The notes below the pieces were generated by a model. That model was not told where the DNA came from. It was given only the letters and a program-made list of their open reading frames with translations, and did no database searches. 64,000 bases of DNA, taken from the NCBI RefSeq assembly GCF_042453785.1, contig NC_091677.1, forward strand, positions 32,657,001 through 32,721,000. Direction: 5' to 3'. This DNA comes from Malus domestica. Lineage: Eukaryota; Streptophyta; Magnoliopsida; Rosales; Rosaceae. Each line of letters begins with the position of its first letter. Position 1 is the stretch's first letter. Shown here one piece after another: positions 48,801-59,900 of the stretch. The position numbers and the translations under genes were made by a program.

Positions 48801-51280
48801 TTAATTTTGATTTTTGTGGTTGATTCAGGAAAGGGGACATTTCCCCTTCTTCGACATGGCATATCAAGGCTTTGCTAGCGGTGACCCAGAGAGAGACGCA
48901 AAAGCCATCAGGATTTTCCTTGAGGATGGTCATCTAATTGGAATTGCCCAATCATATGCCAAAAACATGGGACTCTATGGCCAGAGAGTAGGATGTCTTA
49001 GGTAATTGTCTATTTCTAAATACAGTCTATTTAATTTGGTACTTTTAATCCTACTGCCTAGTGGCTGTTACTGCAATCTTAATGAAAGTAGCAGCTGCTT
49101 GTTTCTTTTGTTCTATCTGTTCCCCCTATCATCCAAGACACGACTGAATATGAACTATGTGATCAATTAGCAATTCTGTAAAGGATGACATAGAAGTAGG
49201 ACATATTTTTTATGTTTAGTACTGTGTACAACCTTTACATGTGATGCTTAAATTGATTATAGTCAATTTCCGGTATATTTCAATCAAAACTCGATGATTA
49301 ATCTCGTACATCACTTTGCTTAATATCACACTGGTTTCATCAGAATCTCTGTCCATGCCTTTTACGTTGTGAAGTAAACATAGTTTATATATGATAAATG
49401 AGCATTCTTCATATCGCAAGTAGTTTGAACTTTACTCATGCACAATGTGAATTTTTATTTTCTCCTTTAAATGATAGTGACTAGTCTTGTGGAGTAGCAT
49501 TTGTAGGATTATGGCCATACTTTCTAATGCACTTTAGGTACCTAGTGTACACATGGCTTATATGTCCATTCTACTTATAAGTTATGGAAGTATACTAAGA
49601 AAGCAGGGGGTCTTTCGGTACATCTTGTATGCTTATGTTCTTTATGTTTGCAGCGTGCTTTGTGAGGATGAAAAACAAGCCGTGGCAGTAAAAAGCCAGT
49701 TGCAGATGCTTGCCAGGCCCATGTATAGTAACCCACCTGTTCATGGAGCGCTTGTAGTTTCAACTATCCTTGGTGATCAAGAATTGAAAACTTTATGGCT
49801 GAAGGAAGTTGAGGTAAGTAATTGTTCCTATGCTTCAAAGTTATCGTTAGAATTTCTTATTAAGTCTCATTTTAGAGTAGGATAGATGTATTCTCAACTC
49901 TTTACCATAAAGGAGATGCCAATATGTGATCAAACCAACTACCAAGTAGGAGCCCATATCCAAGTATAAAGTAATTGAAAGTGACTTTGGATCTATGTTT
50001 ATGTACATATGTACAGCTTTAATGAAATACTTTTGATACTGCATGAAAAGCTTTGTTTCAAAGCTAACGTTGAACATGAAATATACGGTAAAGAGTGAGG
50101 TCTGTAAGTTGATTAGTGTGTTCTCTAGTTCCGTATAACATGCTACCAGAAGTACCAGTATGTTTATCATGAAATCGACATCTGGAGCCTCCTAGATGTT
50201 AAATTGTTTCTGTTAAGTTCAAAATTCTCTTCAGGTCATTAGGTTAAAAATAAGTACTAGCTGAAATATGGAGAAGTGAATAGTGAACTGTAGAACTTCT
50301 TTAAAAACTTGATCATCATGTATAGGCTTCTTGTGTTTACCATTTCTGTGATGAACTTCATTCTTTTAAGGTGATATGCTATAACTAACTTACGCTTTTA
50401 GCTGGAAAAGTAGAAGTAAAGTGAACAGAGTACACTCCTGGGGACAAACATTTTTATATTTATGAAGGACATCCGACACGCTTGTTTTAGTGTTTCAACT
50501 TCCAATGACGGATGTTGGCTGGTTTGCACCTCCTATAAGAAATTTTGTTATGGATTAGCTGGCCAACTTTGGGCTAGGCCTCATTGTCCTGGGAGTGCAA
50601 ATCTATTTATCCTCTGAGACTACATAAATTGCGTGATTCTACCCTAAAAACTCGTTCTATTATTTTGTTTTTCCTTGGAACTGGGGAATTTGAGGATAAA
50701 CTTGTATTTCATTCAAGTGTTTCGTCGTAATGTATTTTGAATTCAATTGCTTTTATCCTCTCAAATATGTAACCAATGATGGCATGCTATGCTGAATCTT
50801 TGTTTCTTTTATCTTCTGATTTTTATCTCCATCATTCTTCTCTACAGGGCATGGCAGATCGCATCATTGGAATGAGAACTGCTCTACGAGAAAATCTTGA
50901 GAAAGTGGGGTCACCCTTATCGTGGGAGCACGTAACTAATCAGGTGTGTCGTCAAACAAACATTACCTAAATTTTAGGGCGCGGGCCTAACGTTAAAGAA
51001 CACTTTCTTTTTTGTTGGTATTTTCTGTGTAAATGTATTTATAATTAGGGGTCCCTTGTCTGTGGTACATACAATCTGTGTTGCTCGGTCCCTATGGGTC
51101 TTCAGCTTGTTTTTAAGTTATGTTATTTACGATCTTGCTGGTTTTTGCAAACAGATAGGTATGTTTTGCTACAGCGGGATGACACCTGAACAGGTTGATC
51201 GCTTGACTAATGAATTTCATATCTATATGACTCGCAATGGTCGTATAAGGTACCCTCTCTCTCTGTCCCTCCCTCTCTCT

Positions 51281-51326
<46 letters not shown>

Positions 51327-51461
51327 GACACACAAACACAAGCAGTGCTGTTGGATATTTCTCACGTATGATATTCATGTGCATGCAGCATGGCCGGTGT
51401 TACAACGGGCAATGTTGGATATCTAGCAAATGCTATACATGAAGTCACAAAATCAACATAG
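45806..51461 (+). CDS. ASP1: Aspartate aminotransferase, mitochondrial (10 exons)
   Basis: PLP-dependent transaminase interconverting aspartate/2-oxoglutarate and oxaloacetate/glutamate. Exons: 45806-45967, 46537-46622, 48019-48225, 48343-48448, 48622-48726, 48829-49001, 49654-49813, 50848-50943, 51155-51249, 51389-51461. They sum to 1263 nt, giving 420 residues. An Arg/Ser-rich presequence ([20 protein letters not shown]) marks a mitochondrial form. Seen: [62 protein letters not shown], the PLP lysine in [29 protein letters not shown], and the C-terminal [17 protein letters not shown] with [20 protein letters not shown]. Intron 2 (about 1.4 kb) holds a SINE; the last intron has a microsatellite. 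Intact. The mitochondrial ASP1-type assignment rests on the presequence and recalled similarity. Confidence 0.93.
47005..47112 (+). mobile_element. TTG-tailed SINE in aspartate aminotransferase intron 2
   Basis: Ends in (TTG)n at about 47094-47112 and contains GCAAAACCAAGCGCAATGAC and TGCTTAGTGGGACAAG, the sense counterparts of the copy at 12864-12973. It is flanked by an imperfect duplication (TTAATTTGGGGAGT before, TTTATTTGGGGAGT after). Confidence 0.65.
51254..51323. repeat. Compound (CT)n-(CA)n microsatellite
   Basis: CT-rich run to about 51293, then (CA)n to about 51323. It begins directly after the donor of the penultimate exon of the aspartate aminotransferase gene. Confidence 0.9.
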
Positions 51462-52582
51462 AGAATTCAATCGTAGGTCAGTTAGTCCCCAAGGGACCTT
51501 AGGAACTGTATCAGACATTGATTTGCTTGTCGTCCTCATCTTCTTATGATAGAGAAGGAAGGATCAATAAACTACAACCGCCATTGGTGCGCTCTTCTCA
51601 GTTTCTTCCCCCATTTTTCGATTCTGCAAGGGCGAGCTGTCATCTATACAAGTAGTCCTAAAAGAAGAGTGACATGTATCTCGATAGTTTGTAGTAAAAT
51701 ACTTTGGGTTTTGCCTTCAGCAATAAAATTAGGTTTGAAGTATTTTGTTGCATCAAATCATCATAAAGTACAACCATGATTTAGACGATTACGATATTTG
51801 CATGGACAAATTGAAATCTAAATGGTGGGTAATAATTTCTGCAATGAAATTGTGGTTGCATATAATTTCTACCATTGTTGTTCTCTTGGACTCTACAGTC
51901 CGAAGGAAATTGTGGTCATCCACAGTGTCATTTAGCTTTTGTCGTACTTTCTCTTACTGTTGGATTAAGATTAAACGATAGGTCATCACAATTTCGTGGA
52001 CCATGAGATTTAGGAGATTGAGACTCTAATCTCTACCGAGGAAATTTACATTTGAGATTAACACTTGAAAGCGTATCAAATGGTAGGGCCTCTGTTTTTT
52101 TTCCCCCTTAAAGGGGGACTAACCGGTGGCTTCGCCACGTTAGTCCTCTTTTTCGGGGGTCAAAAGTCTTATAGAGGCATTTCAGCCTCTTATGACCATC
52201 ATCGTGTGGTTGATCAACATCAAAAAAGCAAACTCACGACGTGTTGTGTAAAATATAGGCCTGGAATTCGTCCACAACCACTAGATCACCCCATGGTTAT
52301 TAAATGACGGGGCTTGTTGGCTGCCATAGAAACATGGCTCGTATACCTTCCCCTTCAGCAGCATTGGAATGCCGAATAGGGAGACTGTTAACACGCTACC
52401 CTTTCAAGTTAGCATTGCCAAAGAAAAATGATCTCTTTATGTTCAGAATATAAGGTGCAACACTGACTTTTGGTTGCAGAATACACAAATCATGGTCTGA
52501 TGTTGCAGATCTACGTGTTATAATACAAGTGAACAATAGGGTTATATCTAAGGTCCTATTACAAATAAATGAAGCTTATAAC
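51462..52582. other. 3' flank of aspartate aminotransferase and intergenic DNA
   Basis: Probable 3' UTR, then sequence without gene-like frames. It contains a GC-rich hairpin at 52116-52146, listed separately. Confidence 0.5.
52116..52146. repeat. GC-rich stem-loop
   Basis: GGACTAAC-CG-GTGGC and GCCAC-G-TTAGTCC form 8+5 bp arms around a TTC loop. Outside it, CCCCC/GGGGG runs and CCTCT/AGAGG (about 52089 and 52182) also pair roughly, so it may be the core of a foldback element of about 100 bp. Confidence 0.55.
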
Positions 52583-53344
52583 ATGGGTTCGGGTTCATGC
52601 GTCGAATTTCTTCTCTAGTTGGATTGCCAAGAACCTGCATTCTGCAAGAAGACACCTAAACCGTAAATTTACGCTTTTCACATGATCCACTTGATTCAAC
52701 AGAGAAAGTGAGGCTTCACCTTCATAATCTCTATAAGGTGGTCCGCTGCATTCCCTCCCGGAAGCAATGGCTGTAGAAGAGTTTGAATTTCTTCAATTCA
52801 AAATGGGAATATATTTCAACCTAAAAGTTAACTTAGGCCAAGACTAAGAATATTACTGCCAAATGAGCCGATAATCTGGCACAAGAGCTCAGCAAGGACA
52901 CCGTCTGACCAGATATTGACGGATGTTGTATATATTCTGTTGCACCAAAGATGAGACCAGGAGCCTGATAATAATGCGAACATATGTATGATATCTTTTC
53001 ATCCCCCTTGACCTGATTAGAAAGAAAATCACTAGAATCATACAAGGAAACTGATTTTCTTAGCAACGTAGCAACTGCATTAGCAAGATTTTTTTGGTAG
53101 CAATATGTTGTGTTGAAGTCGTGCATTGTTTTTCATCAAACCAGACGGGATGGATTATGGTTTTATCAGGAAGTAAACATTCAATGGTAGTGAAAGAAAC
53201 TGCATCTGGTCATTCTGCTACCAAAGTTTAAATAAACAGTGTAATGATATAGCCGAATAAAAAAGTATGACGAAAGGACGAACGTACCGGAACTTTTGCA
53301 CTTCCGGGGTCACGAAGCTTAACCTGGTGGGTGAAGGGATCAAC
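52583..53344 (-). pseudogene. GSK3/SHAGGY-like kinase partial pseudogene (four exon remnants)
   Basis: Minus-strand remnants of exons 6-9 of the kinase gene at 56901-61954, with introns between them, in the parental order: about 53344-53288 (VDPFTHQVKL), 53013-52880 ([20 protein letters not shown]), about 52774-52725 (NAADHLIEIMK) and about 52637-52583 (VLGNPTREEIRRMNP). The catalytic DFG motif reads DPG, and the second block loses frame near ATEY. Introns are retained, so this is a DNA-level partial duplication, not a processed copy. The rest of the kinase is absent. It lies between aspartate aminotransferase and the PPR gene, ending about 45 bp from the PPR stop. Confidence 0.85.
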
Positions 53345-53388
53345 TGCCTCGTATATGAATCCTCTTCCCATCAAGCTTTCATTCCTGG

Positions 53389-55794
53389 CTACCAGTAATC
53401 GCCACAAGAGCATTCACCGTTCCTAAAATGATGAAACCTCTTCCCATCTCTCACAATTATTTCTCTCCCTACCACTCTTGATATAAACTTGAATGCATTA
53501 TGGCAATCCCCACAAATCCTAAGATTCTTAAATACTCTGATTGTGTGTCCAGGAGGAAGCTTCATGAGCCCAAATGCAACTGCAAGCTTCTCACTGTGAG
53601 TGGAAATGGCATACTCCTTATGTTCGGACTCCATATCATGCAACACATAATTTGTGTCCGGTACATATCCTAACTTCCTCATTTCAAGTCCTAGTTGCTC
53701 CAGATACTTGTACACTGCTTGCACCTCAGGGTGCTTTGTGTCATCAACCAAGAAGACGTGGACCATGTTTTCAACGTCAATCCAACTACAACCAGGCTCT
53801 TTCTTAACCCCTCTATCTCTCATTAGTTTCCGTACCTTAGCCACATCATCCCAATAGCCTGCGGTGGCATACAAGTTTGACAACAGTACGTAGGTTCCAT
53901 CATGCTGTGGCACCAACTCCAAGAGTCGTTCTGCAGCTTGAATTCCTAAATCCAGATTCCCATGAGTCTTGCAACCAGCAAGAAGAGCCTCCCATATTGG
54001 TGCACCTGGCTCAAAAGGCATTGATTCAATCAAGTCCTTCGCTTCTGTGAACTCCCCGCACCGACACAACAGATCAATCATGCGAGCATAATGTTCTTCA
54101 TCGGGGCTAATACCATAAGAATCACGCATTGAACTAAAATAATGGCGCCCTTCTTTGACTAAACCAGCATGACTACAAGCTGAGAGAATGATGAGGAAAG
54201 TTACTCTATCTGGTAGCATATCCTCCTTCAACATTTGCTCAAAAAGTCCTATTGCTTGGACACCATATCCATGCTGTGCGAGAGCTGCAATCATAGCATT
54301 CCAAGACACGGAATCAATATAAGACATCGTGAGGAACAGAGTGTTTGCATCCTCAACAACTCCGCATCTACCATACATCGTGATAAGTGCATTTGCAGCT
54401 GAAAGGCTTGAATCATGCCCCAACCTAATCAGTTGAGCGTGGAGCTGGCGTCCATGCTTCAATGCTCCCAGCGCAGCACAAGAAGTAATAGCTCCAGCAA
54501 ATGCATAATCACATGGTTCACAACCCTCTAATCTCATTTGGTTGAATAGCTTCATAGCCTCTTCTCCAAATCCGTTTTGAGCTAAACCAGATATTATCAC
54601 AGTCCATGTTAGAATGCTCCTCTCTGGCATTTCCTTGAAAAAGGATTTTGCTTCTTGGATGCGCCCTGCATTTACATATCCTGACAGGATTGCATTCCAA
54701 GAAACAAGATCTCTAACAGGCATATTATTAAAAATATAACGTGCTTCATCAAGTTTATCACATTTATAATATAGTGTAATCAATGCATTGCTCACTGATA
54801 ATGAAAAATCCAGAGTGGGCTTTGCTTCGGTTCTTAGTATGTAAGCATGCACCTGCTTCCCCAACTGAAATAATCCAATATTAGCACAAGCACTGATAAC
54901 ACTTGTGTATGTAAACTCATCCTGACGAATCCCCAGCAAACGCATTTTCCTAAACAACAACAATGCTTCTTGGAAAGAATCATGACGCACATAACCTGAA
55001 ATCATGGCATTCCATGCAACTTCCAACTTTTCATCCATCCCGTCCAGCAACTCACGAGCTGCATCAAGGTCTTCATTCCTTACATACCCAGTAATCATTG
55101 TCGTCCACGACAGTTCATCTCTCTTAGGCATCTCATCGAACAATTTCCTAGCTTCCCTCATCAACGATGACGATGATACCAATGGCGAAGAAGCACATTT
55201 AACATAAACAGATAATAGCGCATTCCACACTGAACTGGCAAACGCCGTTCCAGACTTAACTATTCCACAATGCAGTTGCTTGCACTGCTTCTCGTCATCC
55301 ACTATCTGCGCCGAGGCACTAAGTACACACGTGAATGTGAAATCGTCAGGCCTAACATCCCCTCGCCTCATGTCGCAAAACAGTCTAACAGCGGCATAGC
55401 CATCGTTGTTATGGGAATAGCCAGTGATCATGGCATTGTAAGAAACAGTGTCTCGCATGCTCAACGGGGTTTCATCGAATATTTTACGGGCCAGCGTTAG
55501 ATTTCCAATGACAGAGTATGCCTTAACCAAGGTCGTTCGAGCAACAATGTCTGGTTTGGGAATTTTATCAAACAGTTGGCGGGCGTAGCTAATATTTGAA
55601 GATTTGCAGTAAATATCAATCAAACGGTTAAGAATATGGCCACGTGGACTGAACCCAGAAGCGATCATGTGGGCGTGGATGGTTCGAGCCAAAGAGTGAG
55701 AGGTGGGGCTTTGGGGGCAGCATAGCTGCAGCTGAGCTGCGTAACGGTTAGCCACTGTAAACCAAGTGAAGCGGTTGAAAGGGAAGCAGTGCAA
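53389..55794 (-). CDS. PPR protein, PLS class with E/E+ and DYW domains (At1g25360-like)
   Basis: An intronless frame of 801 residues. PLS-class PPR proteins bind organellar transcripts one base per repeat, and the DYW domain is the C-to-U editing deaminase. About a dozen repeats are visible (for example YNAMITGYSHNNDGYAAVRL, SWNAILSGYVNAGRIQEAKS, SWNAMIAALAQHGYGVQAIG), then the E region (ISPDEEHYARMIDLLCRCGE onward). The DYW domain has the HxE centre (THSEKLAVAFGLM) with CGDCH, and the canonical C-terminus HHFRNGECSCGDYW. The N-terminus (MHCFPFNRFTWFTVANRYAA) could be an organelle targeting signal, but which organelle is unclear. Length and sequence closely resemble Arabidopsis At1g25360 as I recall it. 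Intact. Confidence 0.93.
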   Translation of the reverse strand: MHCFPFNRFTWFTVANRYAAQLQLCCPQSPTSHSLARTIHAHMIASGFSPRGHILNRLIDIYCKSSNISYARQLFDKIPKPDIVARTTLVKAYSVIGNLTLARKIFDETPLSMRDTVSYNAMITGYSHNNDGYAAVRLFCDMRRGDVRPDDFTFTCVLSASAQIVDDEKQCKQLHCGIVKSGTAFASSVWNALLSVYVKCASSPLVSSSSLMREARKLFDEMPKRDELSWTTMITGYVRNEDLDAARELLDGMDEKLEVAWNAMISGYVRHDSFQEALLLFRKMRLLGIRQDEFTYTSVISACANIGLFQLGKQVHAYILRTEAKPTLDFSLSVSNALITLYYKCDKLDEARYIFNNMPVRDLVSWNAILSGYVNAGRIQEAKSFFKEMPERSILTWTVIISGLAQNGFGEEAMKLFNQMRLEGCEPCDYAFAGAITSCAALGALKHGRQLHAQLIRLGHDSSLSAANALITMYGRCGVVEDANTLFLTMSYIDSVSWNAMIAALAQHGYGVQAIGLFEQMLKEDMLPDRVTFLIILSACSHAGLVKEGRHYFSSMRDSYGISPDEEHYARMIDLLCRCGEFTEAKDLIESMPFEPGAPIWEALLAGCKTHGNLDLGIQAAERLLELVPQHDGTYVLLSNLYATAGYWDDVAKVRKLMRDRGVKKEPGCSWIDVENMVHVFLVDDTKHPEVQAVYKYLEQLGLEMRKLGYVPDTNYVLHDMESEHKEYAISTHSEKLAVAFGLMKLPPGHTIRVFKNLRICGDCHNAFKFISRVVGREIIVRDGKRFHHFRNGECSCGDYW

Positions 55795-56900
55795 AAAAAG
55801 CGCCTATTTTTGCAGGCTGCTAGGAAATTCGAAATGGGATCCGAATCTCCTTTTTCTAGGTTTTCTTACCAGTAATGGTGCGGGTCGGGTCAACCTGGAT
55901 CCAAACCAGTTTTGTTTTTAACTAATGTTTAGGGATAGAGTTGTGCTGAGGGTAGACTTGGCAAACGGGTGTTTTTTGGTCTGGTCGTGTTGTTGGACAC
56001 AATTCCCTTCCTTAACAAGTTGACACAAGTCGAGATCCCTTCAGGATTTTTATGTTCGGAGTCCATAGATCTGGAGATTTGAACCGTTGAAGTGAGAAAA
56101 AAAATAGAACCTAACCTTCAGTTTAACTTTATCATATAATGAACCCTTTTTTAGGTTTTTTTTTTGTTTTTTTTGCAAGGTTGACCCTTAAAAAAGTACT
56201 TAAAATACAGACGGTTCAAATCATAAAATCGTCGAACACTACGTTTATGTTCTCAATAGGTTCAAATCATTGAACTTTTGCCCATCTATTGATTTTTATT
56301 TTGGATATACTATACACATTGAGAGGCAAATTTGTTATTTGGTTTTACCTCAAAGTTAGAAATAAAATCAACGCTCCAGGAGTAATATTACGTCCCCAAG
56401 AAAAATAACTGAGTAGAAAAATACAAAGCAAGAATATTCAGCTACATTAGAAATTATCCGGAAAGTGCAGTACTGAAACGGACGGTGATCAACGATACCA
56501 AAGATAAAATTTACGAGGATACCGCAAACAGACGGTAGAAATAACATACGATGATCAAAAGTAAAAGACACGCCGCTACTATTACGCCCCTCGGGCTCCT
56601 GCTGGACTTTTTACACCCCCTAATAGCTAGATGCGAACAGCAATACCTTGTACATTTGGCTTTCTGGAATCCTTAACACTCAAAAATGATGTACAGACGG
56701 CGGAAGACAGCTAAAATGACGGTTGATAGGACCAACAATTTCCAGGTTAAGCCGGAGAGCCAGTATATGTATCATCTTCGGGAGGCGAGAACAGCAGGTT
56801 AGGCCAAAATGCTCAGTTATATATAGACCACAAAGAGGCCCTCTTTTGCTTCACATCCATGCACTAGTACAAGATAATTCCTTGTTTCATCGCTTTATAT
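55795..56900. other. Intergenic region between the PPR gene and the kinase gene
   Basis: PPR promoter side plus the 3' UTR of the kinase gene. No gene or RNA is recognised. Confidence 0.5.
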
Positions 56901-59900
56901 TTAAGTACCGACTGGGTGTGGGAATCCAAGTCCAGCCTGCTGCCGCACATGCTCTGGTATGAGCCTTTTGATCAGTTCTGGTGACACTCCGTTTAACTGC
57001 AAGTCAATTTTGGGGCCGGTGGGAGGAATGAATCAATCAACACTTGCAGGAGTATAAAATGTGAAAATATGATTGCTAAGAAAGACGGAAAATTTTCATT
57101 TTAACTTGTGGATGGCAATAGAGGTCGCACTTGGTGCGATGGCAAGTGCCTTCGCCCATAAGCGGTAGGTCTCGGGTTCGAGACTTTGGAGTAGCCTCTC
57201 CATAAATGAGGGTAAGGCTAGCCGACATTCACCTCTCTCATACCCTGCGTAAAGCGGGAGCCTTGTGCACTGGGTACGACCTTTAACTTGTGGATGGCAA
57301 TGAAAAGACGAGACATAAATATTATTTATATTTATATGTGTCAAAGTATGTTCATAGAGTTGGTGCCTTACGAATTTACAACCACTTAGATGTCCCCTAC
57401 TCTAATTCTTTCAGATTATGCAACCCATCTAAACCTAGGGAAATGGTTGCTACTTGACCTTCATGTTACTAAAATTCAAAGAAATTCAACACGTTCAAGT
57501 GCTGAAAGGCCCAGAATATTTTCAACAAGCAATGAATATTTTCAACATGTCATTAACAGGTAGAAAGTAAATGAATATGGAACTCACTTCTTGTTTGAAG
57601 TTGAAAAGTGGCGGCAATGGGCGACCATTTGGTAGGCGAGCATTGGGCTCACGAAGATCGTCAAAGAAAGGATGCGTGCATGCCTCTAGCTGTAATTGGA
57701 CAATCAATGAGAATTCGGATATTAGAACATGTAATGGAGTGAAGCAACTCAAAATCGACAAATAAATCTTTCAAATGCAACAGCTGAGTGCAAAAGCTGC
57801 AACTCAGCACAAAAATGGAAGATGCCATATAGAGGGAGCTCTTTAAATCTTCATTCAAAACCACATCAATGTCAAGGCATGATGTCTTGGTTTTGAAAAC
57901 AGTAGAACTCCATGTGAATAGAAATCCAACTCACCGCAGTGCAGCGTAGACTCGGTGAATATTGAAGTAGTCGTGAAGCAAGGTCAATTGCTTCTGGCGG
58001 CATTCTCTTGTGGAAAACCTGAATAGAGGAGCATTGTCACATATGCAAACTTTAGGATGGATGCAAAACGAAAATAATCCCACAGATAACAGTAATTAAA
58101 TCCCTACAATCATAGCATAATAATCAATAATTTTATTACCACATAAACAAAATTTTACTTGAGGAAATTACATTTTGTGGAGCAGTAGTTCACAGCAACA
58201 GAGATGAAACTAAAAACTCTAAATTGCTACCATACCACATACCCAAGAAATAAACAACTATAAGAATAAAACAGAACGAAACAAAAGCTCCTTGAATTCC
58301 ATCACAACTGAAGCCCAAAGAGAGGACCAGAAACAAATTTTTTCCCATAGTTACTCCATACCCATTCCTTCATAAATTTCAAGATTCTTCTACTTCGTTC
58401 CCACAAAACCAACCAAAGTCCAGCTAACACCATACTCCCAAAACCAATTTAGCTTACTTAACCCTCCCAGTCACCTTATGCTACCAGACAATAATGGCTA
58501 ACTCAAATTTTGAACAAAAGATTTCACCATGTCCAGAACTTAGATACATGTATATGTATGTCTTCACAGTGTTCTAGCATTTTCCTCTACAAGCATTGCA
58601 TTAACAATCAACTTATTTGAAGGGTTAACTAAATTCATACCTTATGCCAAGGATGAGCTTTGATCTGAGGGAACCTAAAATCTGTGTAATTCGGATTCAT
58701 GCATCGAATCTCTTCTCTAGTTGGAGTGCCAAGAACCTGCAAGAAGACACACAAATAGTAAGCACACACACTTGAGTGATCTATTTAATTCAAAAGAGAT
58801 AATGGCATGACCTTGATAATCTCCACAAGTTGGTCCACTGCATTCTCTCCTGGAAATAGTGGCTGTAGAATAGTTTGAAATTTTTTTATTAGTCCAAAGT
58901 ACAAACAGTTTAACCCAAAAGTTAAATTAGGCCAAGAATAAGAACTTTATTCCCAAAGAAGTAGATAACCTGGCCTAGAAGGAGCTCAGCCAGGACACAA
59001 CCAGCTGACCAGATGTCAATGGATGATGTATATTCTGTCGCACCAAAGATAAGTTCAGGAGCCCGATAGTAACGAGTACATATGTATGATATGTTTGCTT
59101 CCCCCTTGACCTGATTACAACCAGAATCATTAAAACAGAAATTATACAAGGAAACTGATTTTTTTTTTTTCACAACTTCGCAACTGCATTAACATGAAGC
59201 CTCTGGATAGATAGATGACTGATGTATGGCCAGTCTAATATTCAGACTAGCAGAACTATGTGGAAAATAATGTGGAGGACACCATACCAGAACTTTTGCA
59301 CTTCCAAAGTCACAAAGCTTAACTTGGTGCGTAAGGGGATCAACCTGCCGAGTGTGCGTGAAAATAGAATAAGTACTTTAGTTCATAATGGAGAATGAAA
59401 ATAAAAAATAAACAAAGAGCACGTACCAAAAGATTTTGAGGCTTCACATCTCTGTGGCATACCCCAGGAACAGCATGGATATAAGCCAGGCCCCTAAAAA
59501 TCTGAAAAGGTTTTTTTCCATTTATTACAAGGGCATAAGTCAATACAAACGATTATCAACAAAAAAAAAAAAGAAAAAAGAAAAAAGAAGTTAACAAGGA
59601 AAAAAGCATCATAACAAACAATGAGTCATACTTGATATGTATAAAGTTTCACATAGAGGAGTGGCATCCTTTGGTTCATACTACTGTAGTGCTTCAGAAC
59701 TCTCTGCATAGTCTCGGGTACATACTCCATAACCAAATTCAGGAAAAGCTCATCCTTAGTCGTTGTAGAGAAGAAACAATGCTTCAGTGAAACAACATTT
59801 GGATGATCCATCAAGCGCATCAACTGCAACTCACGATTTTTATACCTCCTGTCCTGTAAGACCTTCTTTATAGCCACCGTTTCTCCAGTTTCAATACATT

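Noticed and set aside
51254-51331. Ser/Leu- and Thr/His-repeat peptide
   Set aside because: It is a translation of the CT/CA microsatellite in an aspartate aminotransferase intron.
53574-55500. Open frames on the plus strand across the PPR gene
   Set aside because: They are shadows of the 801-residue minus-strand PPR frame and have no family resemblance.
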